Assembly (NCBI GenBank): GCA_024276015.1
Contig: JAJRXZ010000043.1
Span: forward strand, 1-33,914
Source: Spirochaetota bacterium
Lineage (GTDB): Bacteria; Spirochaetota; UBA4802; UBA5550
DNA length: 33,914 nucleotides
Reading direction: 5' to 3'
Shown here: positions 24,704 to 32,698 of the stretch, one piece after another
Layout: every line of letters starts with the position of its first letter
How positions within the stretch are numbered: position 1 is the stretch's first letter
Made by a program: the position numbers and the translations under genes
The notes under the pieces: generated by a model
The model's input: only the letters and a program-made list of their open reading frames with translations
Told to the model about the DNA's origin: nothing
Database searches by the model: none

Positions 24704-24836
24704 GAAAAAGGGTGTCGAGGTTTCAATTGTAAAGATCAAAATTAATTTTGCAGAATATCCTGAAGAGAATTTATATATTAATTGACGGATATTATTCTTA
24801 ATTTACCGCTATCAATAGATTATCGGGGTAATTGTT

Positions 24837-25619
24837 ATGAGATTAGAATTTACAAGATCTATGTCCAGGTTAAAGAAAAAGTTATTAATATATTTTATTT
24901 TAATAGCTATAGTTTCTATATCCGTAAGCGCAGAGATCATACTGGAAGTTAGTTCCAGACGATTTCAGAATAAGATCAGCGATAATTTTTATCTGCAGCT
25001 TAAAGGTAAGATCCCGGATAAACAGATCATTGATCTAAAAAAGAGTACGGAACCTGATCTGATATATGCGCCTATCTATAATTTGAGGAACCGAATGCTT
25101 CTTTTCCTTCTCGTTGTATCGTTAAGCATAATAGGTTCTTTTTTTATGTTTGCCAAGGACATTATCTCTCCTATGGAAGGCATTGTTGAAGCTACAAAGA
25201 AGATCGCAAAGGGAGATCTGACAATGTCGGTGCCCGTAATGTCCGAAGATGAGATCGGCCAGATCGCAAATTTGATCAATGTGATGAACATGAATCTGCA
25301 GGATCTGATATTCCAAGTTAAACAGGAAGTAAACAGGTATAAGGAGAAGATATCAATAGTATCGGTAAAAATTGATAATCTCATAAGCGCAGATGTTACC
25401 GGTAAGATCATTGAAAGAAAGAAGATGAGGATATCGGATTTTAAAAGAATGCTGGCAATCGGCAGTGAAATTGTAGGATTGCTGGATATTATGACAAATG
25501 ATCTGTCATCTTTGCAGACTTATATAAATGTATATAAGACTTACACTATTGGCTCCGAGATCTCTCAGGAGGAGATTGAAGAGGCAATGAAAGATTTTCA
25601 GACTGAGAAATCATATTAA
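24837..25619 (+). CDS. Two-TM HAMP-domain protein lacking an output domain
   Basis: A 260-aa membrane protein. TM1 (about 16-34), a short extracytoplasmic loop (about 35-85), TM2 (about 86-106) and a HAMP domain (about 107-158; ISPMEGIVEATKKIAKGDLT, SEDEIGQIANLINVM). The remaining 100 residues are helical but contain neither a kinase, cyclase, GGDEF nor chemoreceptor tip. Ribosome site GGGG lies eight bases before the ATG. It is first in a row of five plus-strand genes with chemoreceptor and STAS proteins, so it may dimerise with, or feed signals to, those partners (inference). Its DNA carries 16 GATC sites in 783 bp, several times expectation. Confidence 0.8.
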   Translation: MRLEFTRSMSRLKKKLLIYFILIAIVSISVSAEIILEVSSRRFQNKISDNFYLQLKGKIPDKQIIDLKKSTEPDLIYAPIYNLRNRMLLFLLVVSLSIIGSFFMFAKDIISPMEGIVEATKKIAKGDLTMSVPVMSEDEIGQIANLINVMNMNLQDLIFQVKQEVNRYKEKISIVSVKIDNLISADVTGKIIERKKMRISDFKRMLAIGSEIVGLLDIMTNDLSSLQTYINVYKTYTIGSEISQEEIEEAMKDFQTEKSY

Positions 25620-25638
25620 AGTATCGGGTAAATAATTT

Positions 25639-26412
25639 ATGAGTTTTGAATACTGGTATATGTTCCCTGTTTCGGTGGTTATTGCAATTCTGGCCAACTC
25701 GTCAGGTTTTTCAGGAGGAGTTCTCTTCCAGCCCATATATAATCTCCTGATGAATATTCCTATTCAGAATGCCGTTGCAACAGGAATAGCAACGGAAACC
25801 GTGGGTATGACCAGCGGCGCAATACGGTATTTGTGGTATAAGATGGTTGAACTGCCAATATGTTTTACAATGATTATGCTGACTATTCCCGGCGTTGTTG
25901 CAGGGAATCACGCCCTTCTTGTTGTTAACGGGGATCTTCTTAAGCTGGTTCTGGGGATCATTATGATGGGTATTGCCACAATGCAGCTTGTAAGCGCTTT
26001 AAAGAGATCTTTTGGCACAAGAGAGAACATTCCCATAGAGGATATTTACAGGTATATGTGGATCCCTCCCATTGGAGGATTCTTCTCGTCTTCTACAGGA
26101 ACGGGAATTTGCGAGCTTGCTCAGCCCGTTCTTGAGAAAGGTCTTAATGTTAAAACGAAAAGAGCCAATGCCACTGCAATTCTTGTTGAAGCAACAGCGG
26201 ACTGGGTCATTACGATATGGAATCTCCATGCGGGTCTCATTATGTGGGAACTTTGGATATTTACAGGTACCGGAGTTATTGTGGGAGGCCAGATAGGTCC
26301 CTATCTTTCAAAATATCTGCCTGAAAAGATCATTAAGATATGTTTTTCCATATCAATAATAATTATTGGTATTTTCTATATTGTTAAAGGTATAAAATGG
26401 TTAGCCGGTTGA
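25639..26412 (+). CDS. TauE/SafE-family membrane permease
   Basis: An integral membrane protein of 257 aa with about eight hydrophobic helices in two related halves. The first half has FSGGVLFQPIYNLL and the second GGFFSSSTGTGICELAQPVL, the glycine-rich paired motifs of the TauE/SafE (DUF81) family, whose studied members export sulfite, sulfoacetate or related organic anions. The substrate here is unknown. It lies 19 bp after the HAMP gene and 20 bp before the 7TM chemoreceptor gene, so it is almost certainly in the same transcript; a permease in such a cluster may double as a ligand sensor (inference). Confidence 0.85.
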   Translation: MSFEYWYMFPVSVVIAILANSSGFSGGVLFQPIYNLLMNIPIQNAVATGIATETVGMTSGAIRYLWYKMVELPICFTMIMLTIPGVVAGNHALLVVNGDLLKLVLGIIMMGIATMQLVSALKRSFGTRENIPIEDIYRYMWIPPIGGFFSSSTGTGICELAQPVLEKGLNVKTKRANATAILVEATADWVITIWNLHAGLIMWELWIFTGTGVIVGGQIGPYLSKYLPEKIIKICFSISIIIIGIFYIVKGIKWLAG

Positions 26413-26432
26413 TTATTTTATAATGGAATAGT

Positions 26433-28133
26433 ATGGGTATACTCGATTTTTTACAAACGGAGAGCGGGCTGGCGTTTCTTTATTTTATACAGTCGCTGCT
26501 CTTTTTTATTATGGTATATATTCTGTCAGCCGAATATATCCGTACACGCAGACATGACCTTGTATATAAACTTGTGGCCTGCGGCAGTATCCTGATAATT
26601 AATGTTGCCACAACCTTAATTCATCTGCTGAATATTTTTTACAATATTGTTTTTTCACAGAAGTATTTTCCTCTGATCTTTAATTCTATTTTCTCAATTA
26701 TAGTGCTGGCCCTTGCAAGAGCGTTTATTTACGATTACGTGGCAAATAAAACAAAATTTGAAAAGATCATTCATGGCGGCATGCTGGGCGCAGTGGTTAT
26801 GTATATTCTGCTTCAATTATATTGGCTCGGTATTTATGAACCTTCAATGGTTTTTTCCAGATCTTATTTGCAGTTATTTTATGTGCTATTTTTTTTAATT
26901 GTGCTCTTTATTTCGATCTATTATCTTTTAAAATACAGAACTTCTTATAAACTTCGTTTAATTATAGCATTTCTGGCAATTGTGACTGCCCAGTTCGTTA
27001 ATATGTACAGTTCCATATTTCATGAACTGCCTCCCCTTCTCGCTATAGTTAAAGCTTCGGTTCCTTTTTTTGTCCCGTTAATGTTCGGGAGTGTAATTTT
27101 TAAAGAGCTGATTGAAAGCGTTGTTACAATGGTGGATCATCTGAATAATGTTCTGGAAATTCAGAGGGAATTATCTTTTGATCTTATGAAACTCGGATCT
27201 GAGTTATCCGTAATTTCCGATGATCTTGTTAAGAATTCGCTGAAAGGCTGGCATAAACTCTCTTTTGTTGTGGAGAAGATCTGCAGCCAGGAAGAGGGAA
27301 CCGACAAATTGCTGAACCTAACGGAAAAGATTGATACGGATATACAGAAAATGCGCCTTCATGTAAATGATATGGATTATAACAATGGTAAAGTCAATAT
27401 TGACGCTGTGGATTTTGAACCTGACGATGAACAGCAAAGTGTGATTGGATCTATCAAAAAGTTGGAAAATTATACGAATTCGGTATGTGGAACCTATGAA
27501 AGGAGAGAGGAGATCAATAAGGATCTGGAAAGATCCATAAAGAGTATTGAAAAGTCATTATTTGAAATAGAAGAAGTATCCGATAAAACTTCTATGCTCG
27601 CCTTAAATGCCTCCATAGAAGCAGCAAAAGCAGGACAACAGGGCAGCGGCTTTGCTGTGGTTGCGGAGGAGATAAACAAACTGGCTGAAAGATCGCAGAG
27701 GAATTCAGATGAAATAAATAGATCACTGAAAGATATAATTAAAATTGTCAAAACAATTAACAGCTCCGCTTCGGGAATTATAGACAGAACAGGCGAAACG
27801 CTGAATGAGATCAGAAAGATATATAACTATTTTATTCACAGCGTAAAGATATCCCGTCTCTATGAATTCATTGTATATCAGAATTCGGAAATTAATAAAC
27901 TCCATAGTGACAGCGCGTTTCAGGTTGACAGCCAGATAAAAGCCACTGAGAAGTTGATCAGAGATAACAGAATGCATGGGGTTGAGATGAAAAATGCAAT
28001 AAGTAATCATATCAGGGAAATTGAAGCAATGGCAGGTCTGAGCGATTATTTAAATGAATTGATCAACAATCTCAATAATAAAACAAACATGTTAATTAAA
28101 AATGCGAAAAATTTACAGGATTTGACAAAATAG
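26433..28133 (+). CDS. Methyl-accepting-type protein with 7TM N-terminal domain
   Basis: A 566-aa signalling protein. About seven hydrophobic helices fill residues 10-225, with no large periplasmic loop. A coiled region (230-370) leads to a chemoreceptor signalling hairpin whose tip is intact (383-420: [36 protein letters not shown]), the part that normally contacts CheA and CheW. No HAMP domain links the two. The receptor may sense a membrane or intracellular ligand, or the permease encoded just upstream. No CheA, CheW, CheR or CheB gene lies in the window, so its kinase would be elsewhere. No clear ribosome site precedes the ATG. Confidence 0.88.
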   Translation: MGILDFLQTESGLAFLYFIQSLLFFIMVYILSAEYIRTRRHDLVYKLVACGSILIINVATTLIHLLNIFYNIVFSQKYFPLIFNSIFSIIVLALARAFIYDYVANKTKFEKIIHGGMLGAVVMYILLQLYWLGIYEPSMVFSRSYLQLFYVLFFLIVLFISIYYLLKYRTSYKLRLIIAFLAIVTAQFVNMYSSIFHELPPLLAIVKASVPFFVPLMFGSVIFKELIESVVTMVDHLNNVLEIQRELSFDLMKLGSELSVISDDLVKNSLKGWHKLSFVVEKICSQEEGTDKLLNLTEKIDTDIQKMRLHVNDMDYNNGKVNIDAVDFEPDDEQQSVIGSIKKLENYTNSVCGTYERREEINKDLERSIKSIEKSLFEIEEVSDKTSMLALNASIEAAKAGQQGSGFAVVAEEINKLAERSQRNSDEINRSLKDIIKIVKTINSSASGIIDRTGETLNEIRKIYNYFIHSVKISRLYEFIVYQNSEINKLHSDSAFQVDSQIKATEKLIRDNRMHGVEMKNAISNHIREIEAMAGLSDYLNELINNLNNKTNMLIKNAKNLQDLTK

Positions 28134-28197
28134 GTCATATTTTTTGATCGTTATACTATGCAAAAGATGAATTTTTTTTAAGGTATGTTTATTAATC

Positions 28198-28226
28198 TTG
28201 ACTAATATGACTTTTCAAAATATATT
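28198..28226 (+). promoter_or_regulatory. Promoter for the degenerate receptor-like gene
   Basis: TTGACT (28198-28203), an optimal 17-bp spacer and TATATT (28221-28226), 32 bp before the ATG at 28259. Confidence 0.6.
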
Positions 28227-28258
28227 TTTTAAATACAAAGTTATGATCAGGTGGGTAC

Positions 28259-30124
28259 ATGAGCGAAATAAAAGAAAGAATGGAATCGGTTTTAAAATTG
28301 ATCAGTGATATAACCGATACTGCAAGAGAAGTAAACAGAGAGTCGCATACCAGAAAGGATAATACTTCAAAGGGATTGGTTATTATTGATAAATTACTGG
28401 ATATCAATAAATTACTTGTTAGTGATTTTGAGAATATATTCAATAATCTTAATGAGGCAAATTCGGGTATTGAGAAGATCTCTGCTAAGTTTAAATCCAA
28501 TATTGAGCTAATTACCGCTATAATCGGTATTATGAATAAGATCAAGTCCATCTTGACTTCCCTTCAGGACAAGATAATGAAACTTCAAAATCTTGTAAGA
28601 GAGATAAAAGATGATACGGATGAAATATTTACTTTAGCTTTAAATGCATCCATAGTGTCCAGTAAATATTCTCATACTTCGGGAGTATTTGATATTCTGG
28701 CAAATAAGCTTGATGAAATGTCCAATTTTATTAACAGGAATCTTGACAGTATTGTTCAGGTTGTTAAGCCCATTACTGACGGTATTAATAAACTTATGGG
28801 TGAGAATACCGTTGTTTTGGAAAATCTTGAGAAGGGGCATAGTAATTTTTTACAGTTCCCGGAGATGCTTCACAAACAAAAAGAATCGATCGGCAAATTG
28901 CTTGTGAATGGGGAACTTACAAACAAAAAGATAAAACATCAGAAAAAGATGCTGGAAGATATCACCGAGATGTTTGTGAATATGGATATTGACGCCAATG
29001 AAGCTATCACAGGATCCGGAAATGTAATAGTCTCCAGTGAGGAGCTCGGCAGTATCGCAAGGGAAGCCATTACTCTCTTTGACGGAGAAAACGATTATAT
29101 AGAAAAGATTAAGATCATACATGAACGTTCTGTTTCAATCCGGAATCTTGCCGGTAACGTAAATATTAAATCTAAAAGTCAGCTTGAGTTTTTGCTGAAT
29201 TGTCTTGATTTCTGCAATTCCATTATTTCCGAATCGGAAGAGCTGAGAGAGATAGCAAAGAATTTTAGTATGCTCAATCTCGATAATAACAAAATGGTAA
29301 ACTCCATATCGGAAAATATTGCCGATCTGATCACGCAGTTGAATTTGATTGAAAACAGGATAACTGCGTCCAATGAAACGAGTAAAAAATTTAACGACGA
29401 TTACGGGCAGATAGATAATATAATTGAATTTTTGAAAAATATATTAAAGTCAATGAAGATAATAGGAATGCTCTCCAGAATAGAATCTTCGCGCGATCCG
29501 GAAGAATTTCAGGGTTTTATGACCATTTCTGAAAATATAGGAAAACTTCAGGATAAGATACACAACAATATCCCCCTGATAGAGGATAATATAAATCTTA
29601 CCCATGATTATATAACAGACGTTAATAATTATTTTGAGACCGCTTCTTCCGATTTTTCTAATATTAAAGATATATCAAATGATATTATTGACAGCCTGAA
29701 AGAGATATCTCAGATCAGTACCGATTCGAGTAATATCAGTAAAAAGCTAGTCGATAATTCCGGGAATTCCGACGCTGCTCTTGAAGAGCTGAGCGACCTG
29801 TTAAATAAACAGAAGAGGATCGTAGAGATCCCCATTAAAGGTTCCGAGAAAAATATTGAACGCGGCAAGAAAATTCAGGAAGCATGCGAATATATTTTAG
29901 AGAGTGCCGGCGAGGTTGTTATTAAGCTCGGGGAAGAGAAAGAGATCACGGATGAAAATCCTGAGGATGTTTTCCCGGATGAAGAATTGTCTGAAAATGG
30001 AAGTGATAACGGTAGGGTAGATGAGCAAGAGGATCAGTTTGCCAATGATGAAGTTGATAATCGTTATGAAGAGACTGTCCGTATTACCGATGCGCCGGTT
30101 GAGAATAGCGGGAGCAAAAATTGA
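28259..30124 (+). CDS. Soluble coiled-coil protein with two degenerate chemoreceptor-like tips
   Basis: A 621-aa cytoplasmic protein, almost wholly helical and rich in Asn, Ile, Asp and Lys, without a membrane segment. Two stretches echo the chemoreceptor tip of the preceding gene: TLALNASIVSSKYSHTSGVF (about 125-144, running on into LANKLDEMS) and IIGMLSRIESSRDPEEFQGF (about 401-420, running on into TISENIGKLQ). Both keep the spacing and the Ile/Glu/Lys positions but lose the residues that contact CheA and CheW. The last 60 residues are highly acidic. Ribosome site GGTGGG precedes the ATG; a STAS gene follows 28 bp on. It may be a decoy, scaffold or partner for the 7TM receptor; function unknown. 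Confidence 0.75.
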   Translation: MSEIKERMESVLKLISDITDTAREVNRESHTRKDNTSKGLVIIDKLLDINKLLVSDFENIFNNLNEANSGIEKISAKFKSNIELITAIIGIMNKIKSILTSLQDKIMKLQNLVREIKDDTDEIFTLALNASIVSSKYSHTSGVFDILANKLDEMSNFINRNLDSIVQVVKPITDGINKLMGENTVVLENLEKGHSNFLQFPEMLHKQKESIGKLLVNGELTNKKIKHQKKMLEDITEMFVNMDIDANEAITGSGNVIVSSEELGSIAREAITLFDGENDYIEKIKIIHERSVSIRNLAGNVNIKSKSQLEFLLNCLDFCNSIISESEELREIAKNFSMLNLDNNKMVNSISENIADLITQLNLIENRITASNETSKKFNDDYGQIDNIIEFLKNILKSMKIIGMLSRIESSRDPEEFQGFMTISENIGKLQDKIHNNIPLIEDNINLTHDYITDVNNYFETASSDFSNIKDISNDIIDSLKEISQISTDSSNISKKLVDNSGNSDAALEELSDLLNKQKRIVEIPIKGSEKNIERGKKIQEACEYILESAGEVVIKLGEEKEITDENPEDVFPDEELSENGSDNGRVDEQEDQFANDEVDNRYEETVRITDAPVENSGSKN

Positions 30125-30152
30125 CCCAATTGACTGATAAAAGGAGATATAT

Positions 30153-30452
30153 ATGGATAAACTTAACATTGAAGTTGAAATCGGGAAAAATGACATTTGT
30201 AAGATCAATTTGAATGGCGAAATTACAATATATACTGTGAAAGACTTAAAAGAATCTCTGGTTGATCATATAGACAGGTTTTCGGGAATCCGGATTGACC
30301 TTTCCGCTGTTGACAGGATAGATACCGCGGGATTTCAGTTGCTTTTATGCACTATGAGAGAAAATCAGGGAGATGATACAAGAATTCGATTTAATGTCCC
30401 GTCTGATGAAGTGAAAAGTATCTTTGAATTTTACAGGTGTGAGCTGAACTGA
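30153..30452 (+). CDS. STAS-domain protein (anti-anti-sigma-like)
   Basis: A 99-aa single STAS domain. The family core is clear: GEITIYTVKDLKESL, then IDLSAVDRIDTAGFQLLL. The position phosphorylated in SpoIIAA-type proteins is Thr58 (DTAG) rather than Ser. A strong ribosome site (AAAGGAG) precedes the ATG. No anti-sigma kinase or sigma factor gene is in the window. STAS proteins of this look (DRIDTAG) often accompany chemosensory gene clusters, consistent with its place at the end of this one. It lies 28 bp after the coiled-coil gene. Confidence 0.88.
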   Translation: MDKLNIEVEIGKNDICKINLNGEITIYTVKDLKESLVDHIDRFSGIRIDLSAVDRIDTAGFQLLLCTMRENQGDDTRIRFNVPSDEVKSIFEFYRCELN

Positions 30453-30495
30453 CCGCTTTGTAATTTTACGGATTGCCCTGAAAATATTTGCAGGC

Positions 30496-30532
30496 TAAAG
30501 TATCTGCAGAGAAATTTACTACAGATACTTTA
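30496..30532. repeat. 11-bp inverted repeat between convergent genes
   Basis: TAAAGTATCTG (30496-30506) and its exact complement (30522-30532) flank a 15-base loop. It lies between the ends of the STAS gene and the FecR lipoprotein gene. No U tract follows on either strand, so it is only a tentative bidirectional stop signal. Confidence 0.45.
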
Positions 30533-30547
30533 ATGATCGCAGTGAAA

Positions 30548-31519
30548 TTAATTTTTATATCTTGATATTTTTGAGATACTTTTGGGATCAAATGTTTTCT
30601 TGCCGGTGACAGTAATTACTTCGATCCTGTTCCCCTTCTGTTTAAAAGAGCCGATATATTCTTTTCCGTCTTTTGTTTTAATAATAGATAGAGGACCGTA
30701 TCTGTTTTTAAGTTCATCAAGTGTTAATTTTTTCGGTCGCTTTACTTCTTCTTTTTTGTCCTCTTTTTCTATTTCTGTTCTTTTTTTCTCGATTTTTATA
30801 ATATCTTCCTTGAGTTTTTCAGGGATAACTTTGGAGGATATTTCTTTTATTTTAACAGGTTCTTCAGTGGTTTCGATCTTTTTTACTTCAGGCAAAAGTA
30901 CAATTTTATTAAATTTGACCAGTTCTTCTTTTTCTTCATGAGTTATTTTTTCTACTTTTTCAACGCTCTTTTCTGTGATCGTTATTTTTTTGCCTTCATG
31001 AAGAACAATGGTTTTTTTCTCGTCTGCTTTTCCCTCTCTTACCGGAGCTAATCTTATTTTGCCTGTCAGAATTCTGAACCTGCCTTTATTGTTTTCTATA
31101 TTGACATCAAAGCTTGTGCCTCTTATTCCTGCAATTGCTGTTGGGGTCTTAATTCTGTATCGGATCCCTTTTTTAACTATTTTGTTAAAGGTTGATCCTT
31201 TGTTCTGTGTAATCTCTATTTTATCATTTTTATCTTTACCTAATAATAATTCTCCGATTGAAATATCGGTATTACTTCTCACAGTGATAACTGCTGATTG
31301 AAGAAATTGTATTACTGCAATTGAGTTTGTACCGGTCTTAATGATGTCATCTTTCTTGATTTTTGTTCCGATAAATGCTTTTTTATTGTTTAATTTTACT
31401 TCTCCGCTCAGGAATGTTATTGTGCCGTTAGATTTCGGCGCCTCTTTTTTCGAACAACCGGGTGCAGTTAAGATTGAAAAAAGTAAAATTAATAATAGAT
31501 TTTTTATTAATCTTTTCAT
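30548..31519 (-). CDS. FecR-domain lipoprotein
   Basis: A 323-aa lipoprotein with lipobox TAPGC (Cys22). The FecR domain (about 35-165) has GTKIKKDDIIKTG, SAVITVRSNTDI and the signature KTPTAIAGIRGTSF. It is followed by a very long Lys/Glu-rich segment (about 165-265) and a short C-terminal beta module (about 265-320) with YIGSFKQKG. The charged stretch resembles the one in the porin-like protein at 5323. As with the other FecR protein here, no sigma factor or TonB receptor is adjacent, so it is a stand-alone envelope protein. Ribosome site GAGGT is rather far (about 10 bp) from the ATG. Confidence 0.85.
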   Translation of the reverse strand: MKRLIKNLLLILLFSILTAPGCSKKEAPKSNGTITFLSGEVKLNNKKAFIGTKIKKDDIIKTGTNSIAVIQFLQSAVITVRSNTDISIGELLLGKDKNDKIEITQNKGSTFNKIVKKGIRYRIKTPTAIAGIRGTSFDVNIENNKGRFRILTGKIRLAPVREGKADEKKTIVLHEGKKITITEKSVEKVEKITHEEKEELVKFNKIVLLPEVKKIETTEEPVKIKEISSKVIPEKLKEDIIKIEKKRTEIEKEDKKEEVKRPKKLTLDELKNRYGPLSIIKTKDGKEYIGSFKQKGNRIEVITVTGKKTFDPKSISKISRYKN

Positions 31520-31553
31520 TAAGCTGTATACCTCGTTTTGAATAGTTTTAACT

Positions 31554-31580
31554 TTAAGATGGGATTATTTTCCATCTTAA
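31554..31580. repeat. 9-bp inverted repeat upstream of the FecR lipoprotein
   Basis: TTAAGATGG (31554-31562) and CCATCTTAA (31572-31580) flank a 9-base loop, 35 bp upstream of the FecR start. It could be a leader hairpin in the minus-strand mRNA or an operator. Confidence 0.4.
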
Positions 31581-31641
31581 GATAATGTTATCGTTTTTAT
31601 TTTAATAGAGGCAAAAATACAAGCTATTTTTCTTAAGAATA

Positions 31642-31656
31642 TTTACTCAGAGTAAA
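31642..31656. promoter_or_regulatory. 15-bp palindrome in the FecR/pyrB divergent region
   Basis: TTTACTC-A-GAGTAAA is a perfect palindrome around a central A, 45 bp upstream of the pyrB -35 box. A repressor or activator site is possible. Confidence 0.35.
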
Positions 31657-31701
31657 ATTGTCGTTTTCAAAATAAATATTGAAAATAATTATTTAATTGA
31701 T

Positions 31702-31731
31702 TTGACATATATTCATTGCAAATAATATTAT
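31702..31731 (+). promoter_or_regulatory. pyrB promoter
   Basis: Perfect TTGACA (31702-31707), an 18-bp spacer and TATTAT (31726-31731). The start of transcription would fall near 31738, only a few bases before the ATG at 31743, implying a nearly leaderless mRNA unless transcription starts elsewhere. Confidence 0.5.
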
Positions 31732-31742
31732 ATATCTTTAGT

Positions 31743-32690
31743 ATGAGTTCGCTAAAAAGAAAAGATCTCCTCGATATTCAGTCAATTTCCGTTGATGAGA
31801 TTAGATTAATCTGTAATTCTGCAAAATATTTTAAAGAAGTATTCACCAGATCTATTAAGAAGGTGCCGGTTTTACGCGGCAAAACCGTTTGCACAATTTT
31901 TTATGAACCGTCGACAAGAACAAGGCTCAGTTTTGATCTTGCAGCCAAAAGGCTCTCAGCTGATCTGATCCATATGAATATTTCCATGTCAAGCGTTGTT
32001 AAAGGGGAATCTCTTATTGATACGGTTCACACTCTGGAAGCTATGAAGGCAGATTATATTGTTATTCGGCATGGAGCTTCTCTGGCGCCGCACTTTTTAT
32101 CAAAAAATATTAAAGCTTCCGTAATAAATGCCGGTGACGGATTTCATTCTCATCCTACACAGGCCTTGCTGGACACTTATTCCATTCTTGAGATGAAAGG
32201 TACATTGGAGGGCTTGCATATCGGAATTATTGGCGATATTAAACATTCCCGTGTGGCAAGATCCGATATTGAAGCTTTTAAAAAAATGGGAGCTAAAGTA
32301 ACAATATGCGGGCCTCCCACACTTGTCCCGGACGAGTTTAAAGGTTTTGGTGTTGATATATCCTACAGTCTTGACGAACTTCTTCCTCAGCTTGATGTGA
32401 TCAATATGTTAAGAATGCAGAGGGAGAGGCAGAAGGGATCGCTTTTCCCGTCAATAAGGGAATACACAAGGAATTTTTCACTGACCTTGAATCGTTTGAG
32501 AAATTCCAAACCGGATATAATTATTATGCATCCGGGGCCTGTTAACCGCGGTATCGAAGTTGAAAATGCAGTTGCAGATCTGCCCAATGCTATTATTAAT
32601 GAACAGGTGACTAACGGTGTGGCAGTAAGGATGGCTATTTTTTATCTGCTTGCCGGAGGCGTCCCGCTTGAAGAGTTGAACGAGGAATAA
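31743..32690 (+). CDS. pyrB: Aspartate carbamoyltransferase catalytic chain
   Basis: Catalyses carbamoyl phosphate plus aspartate to carbamoyl aspartate, the second step of pyrimidine synthesis. In the 315-aa product the carbamoyl-phosphate loop is EPSTRTRLSF (residues 55-64), Lys87 lies in SSVVKGES, HPTQALLD (137-144) and MHPGPVNRG are all present. Length is normal. I start at ATG 31743 rather than the TTG at 31716, which lies inside the promoter. There is no Shine-Dalgarno. A regulatory chain gene (pyrI) is not present. pyrC begins 8 bp after the stop, forming an operon. Confidence 0.96.
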   Translation: MSSLKRKDLLDIQSISVDEIRLICNSAKYFKEVFTRSIKKVPVLRGKTVCTIFYEPSTRTRLSFDLAAKRLSADLIHMNISMSSVVKGESLIDTVHTLEAMKADYIVIRHGASLAPHFLSKNIKASVINAGDGFHSHPTQALLDTYSILEMKGTLEGLHIGIIGDIKHSRVARSDIEAFKKMGAKVTICGPPTLVPDEFKGFGVDISYSLDELLPQLDVINMLRMQRERQKGSLFPSIREYTRNFSLTLNRLRNSKPDIIIMHPGPVNRGIEVENAVADLPNAIINEQVTNGVAVRMAIFYLLAGGVPLEELNEE

Positions 32691-32698
32691 TTGAATAA

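Noticed and set aside
31716-31742. Upstream TTG start adding nine residues to PyrB
   Set aside because: It lies within the predicted promoter and gives an N-terminus (MQIILYIFS) unlike the family.
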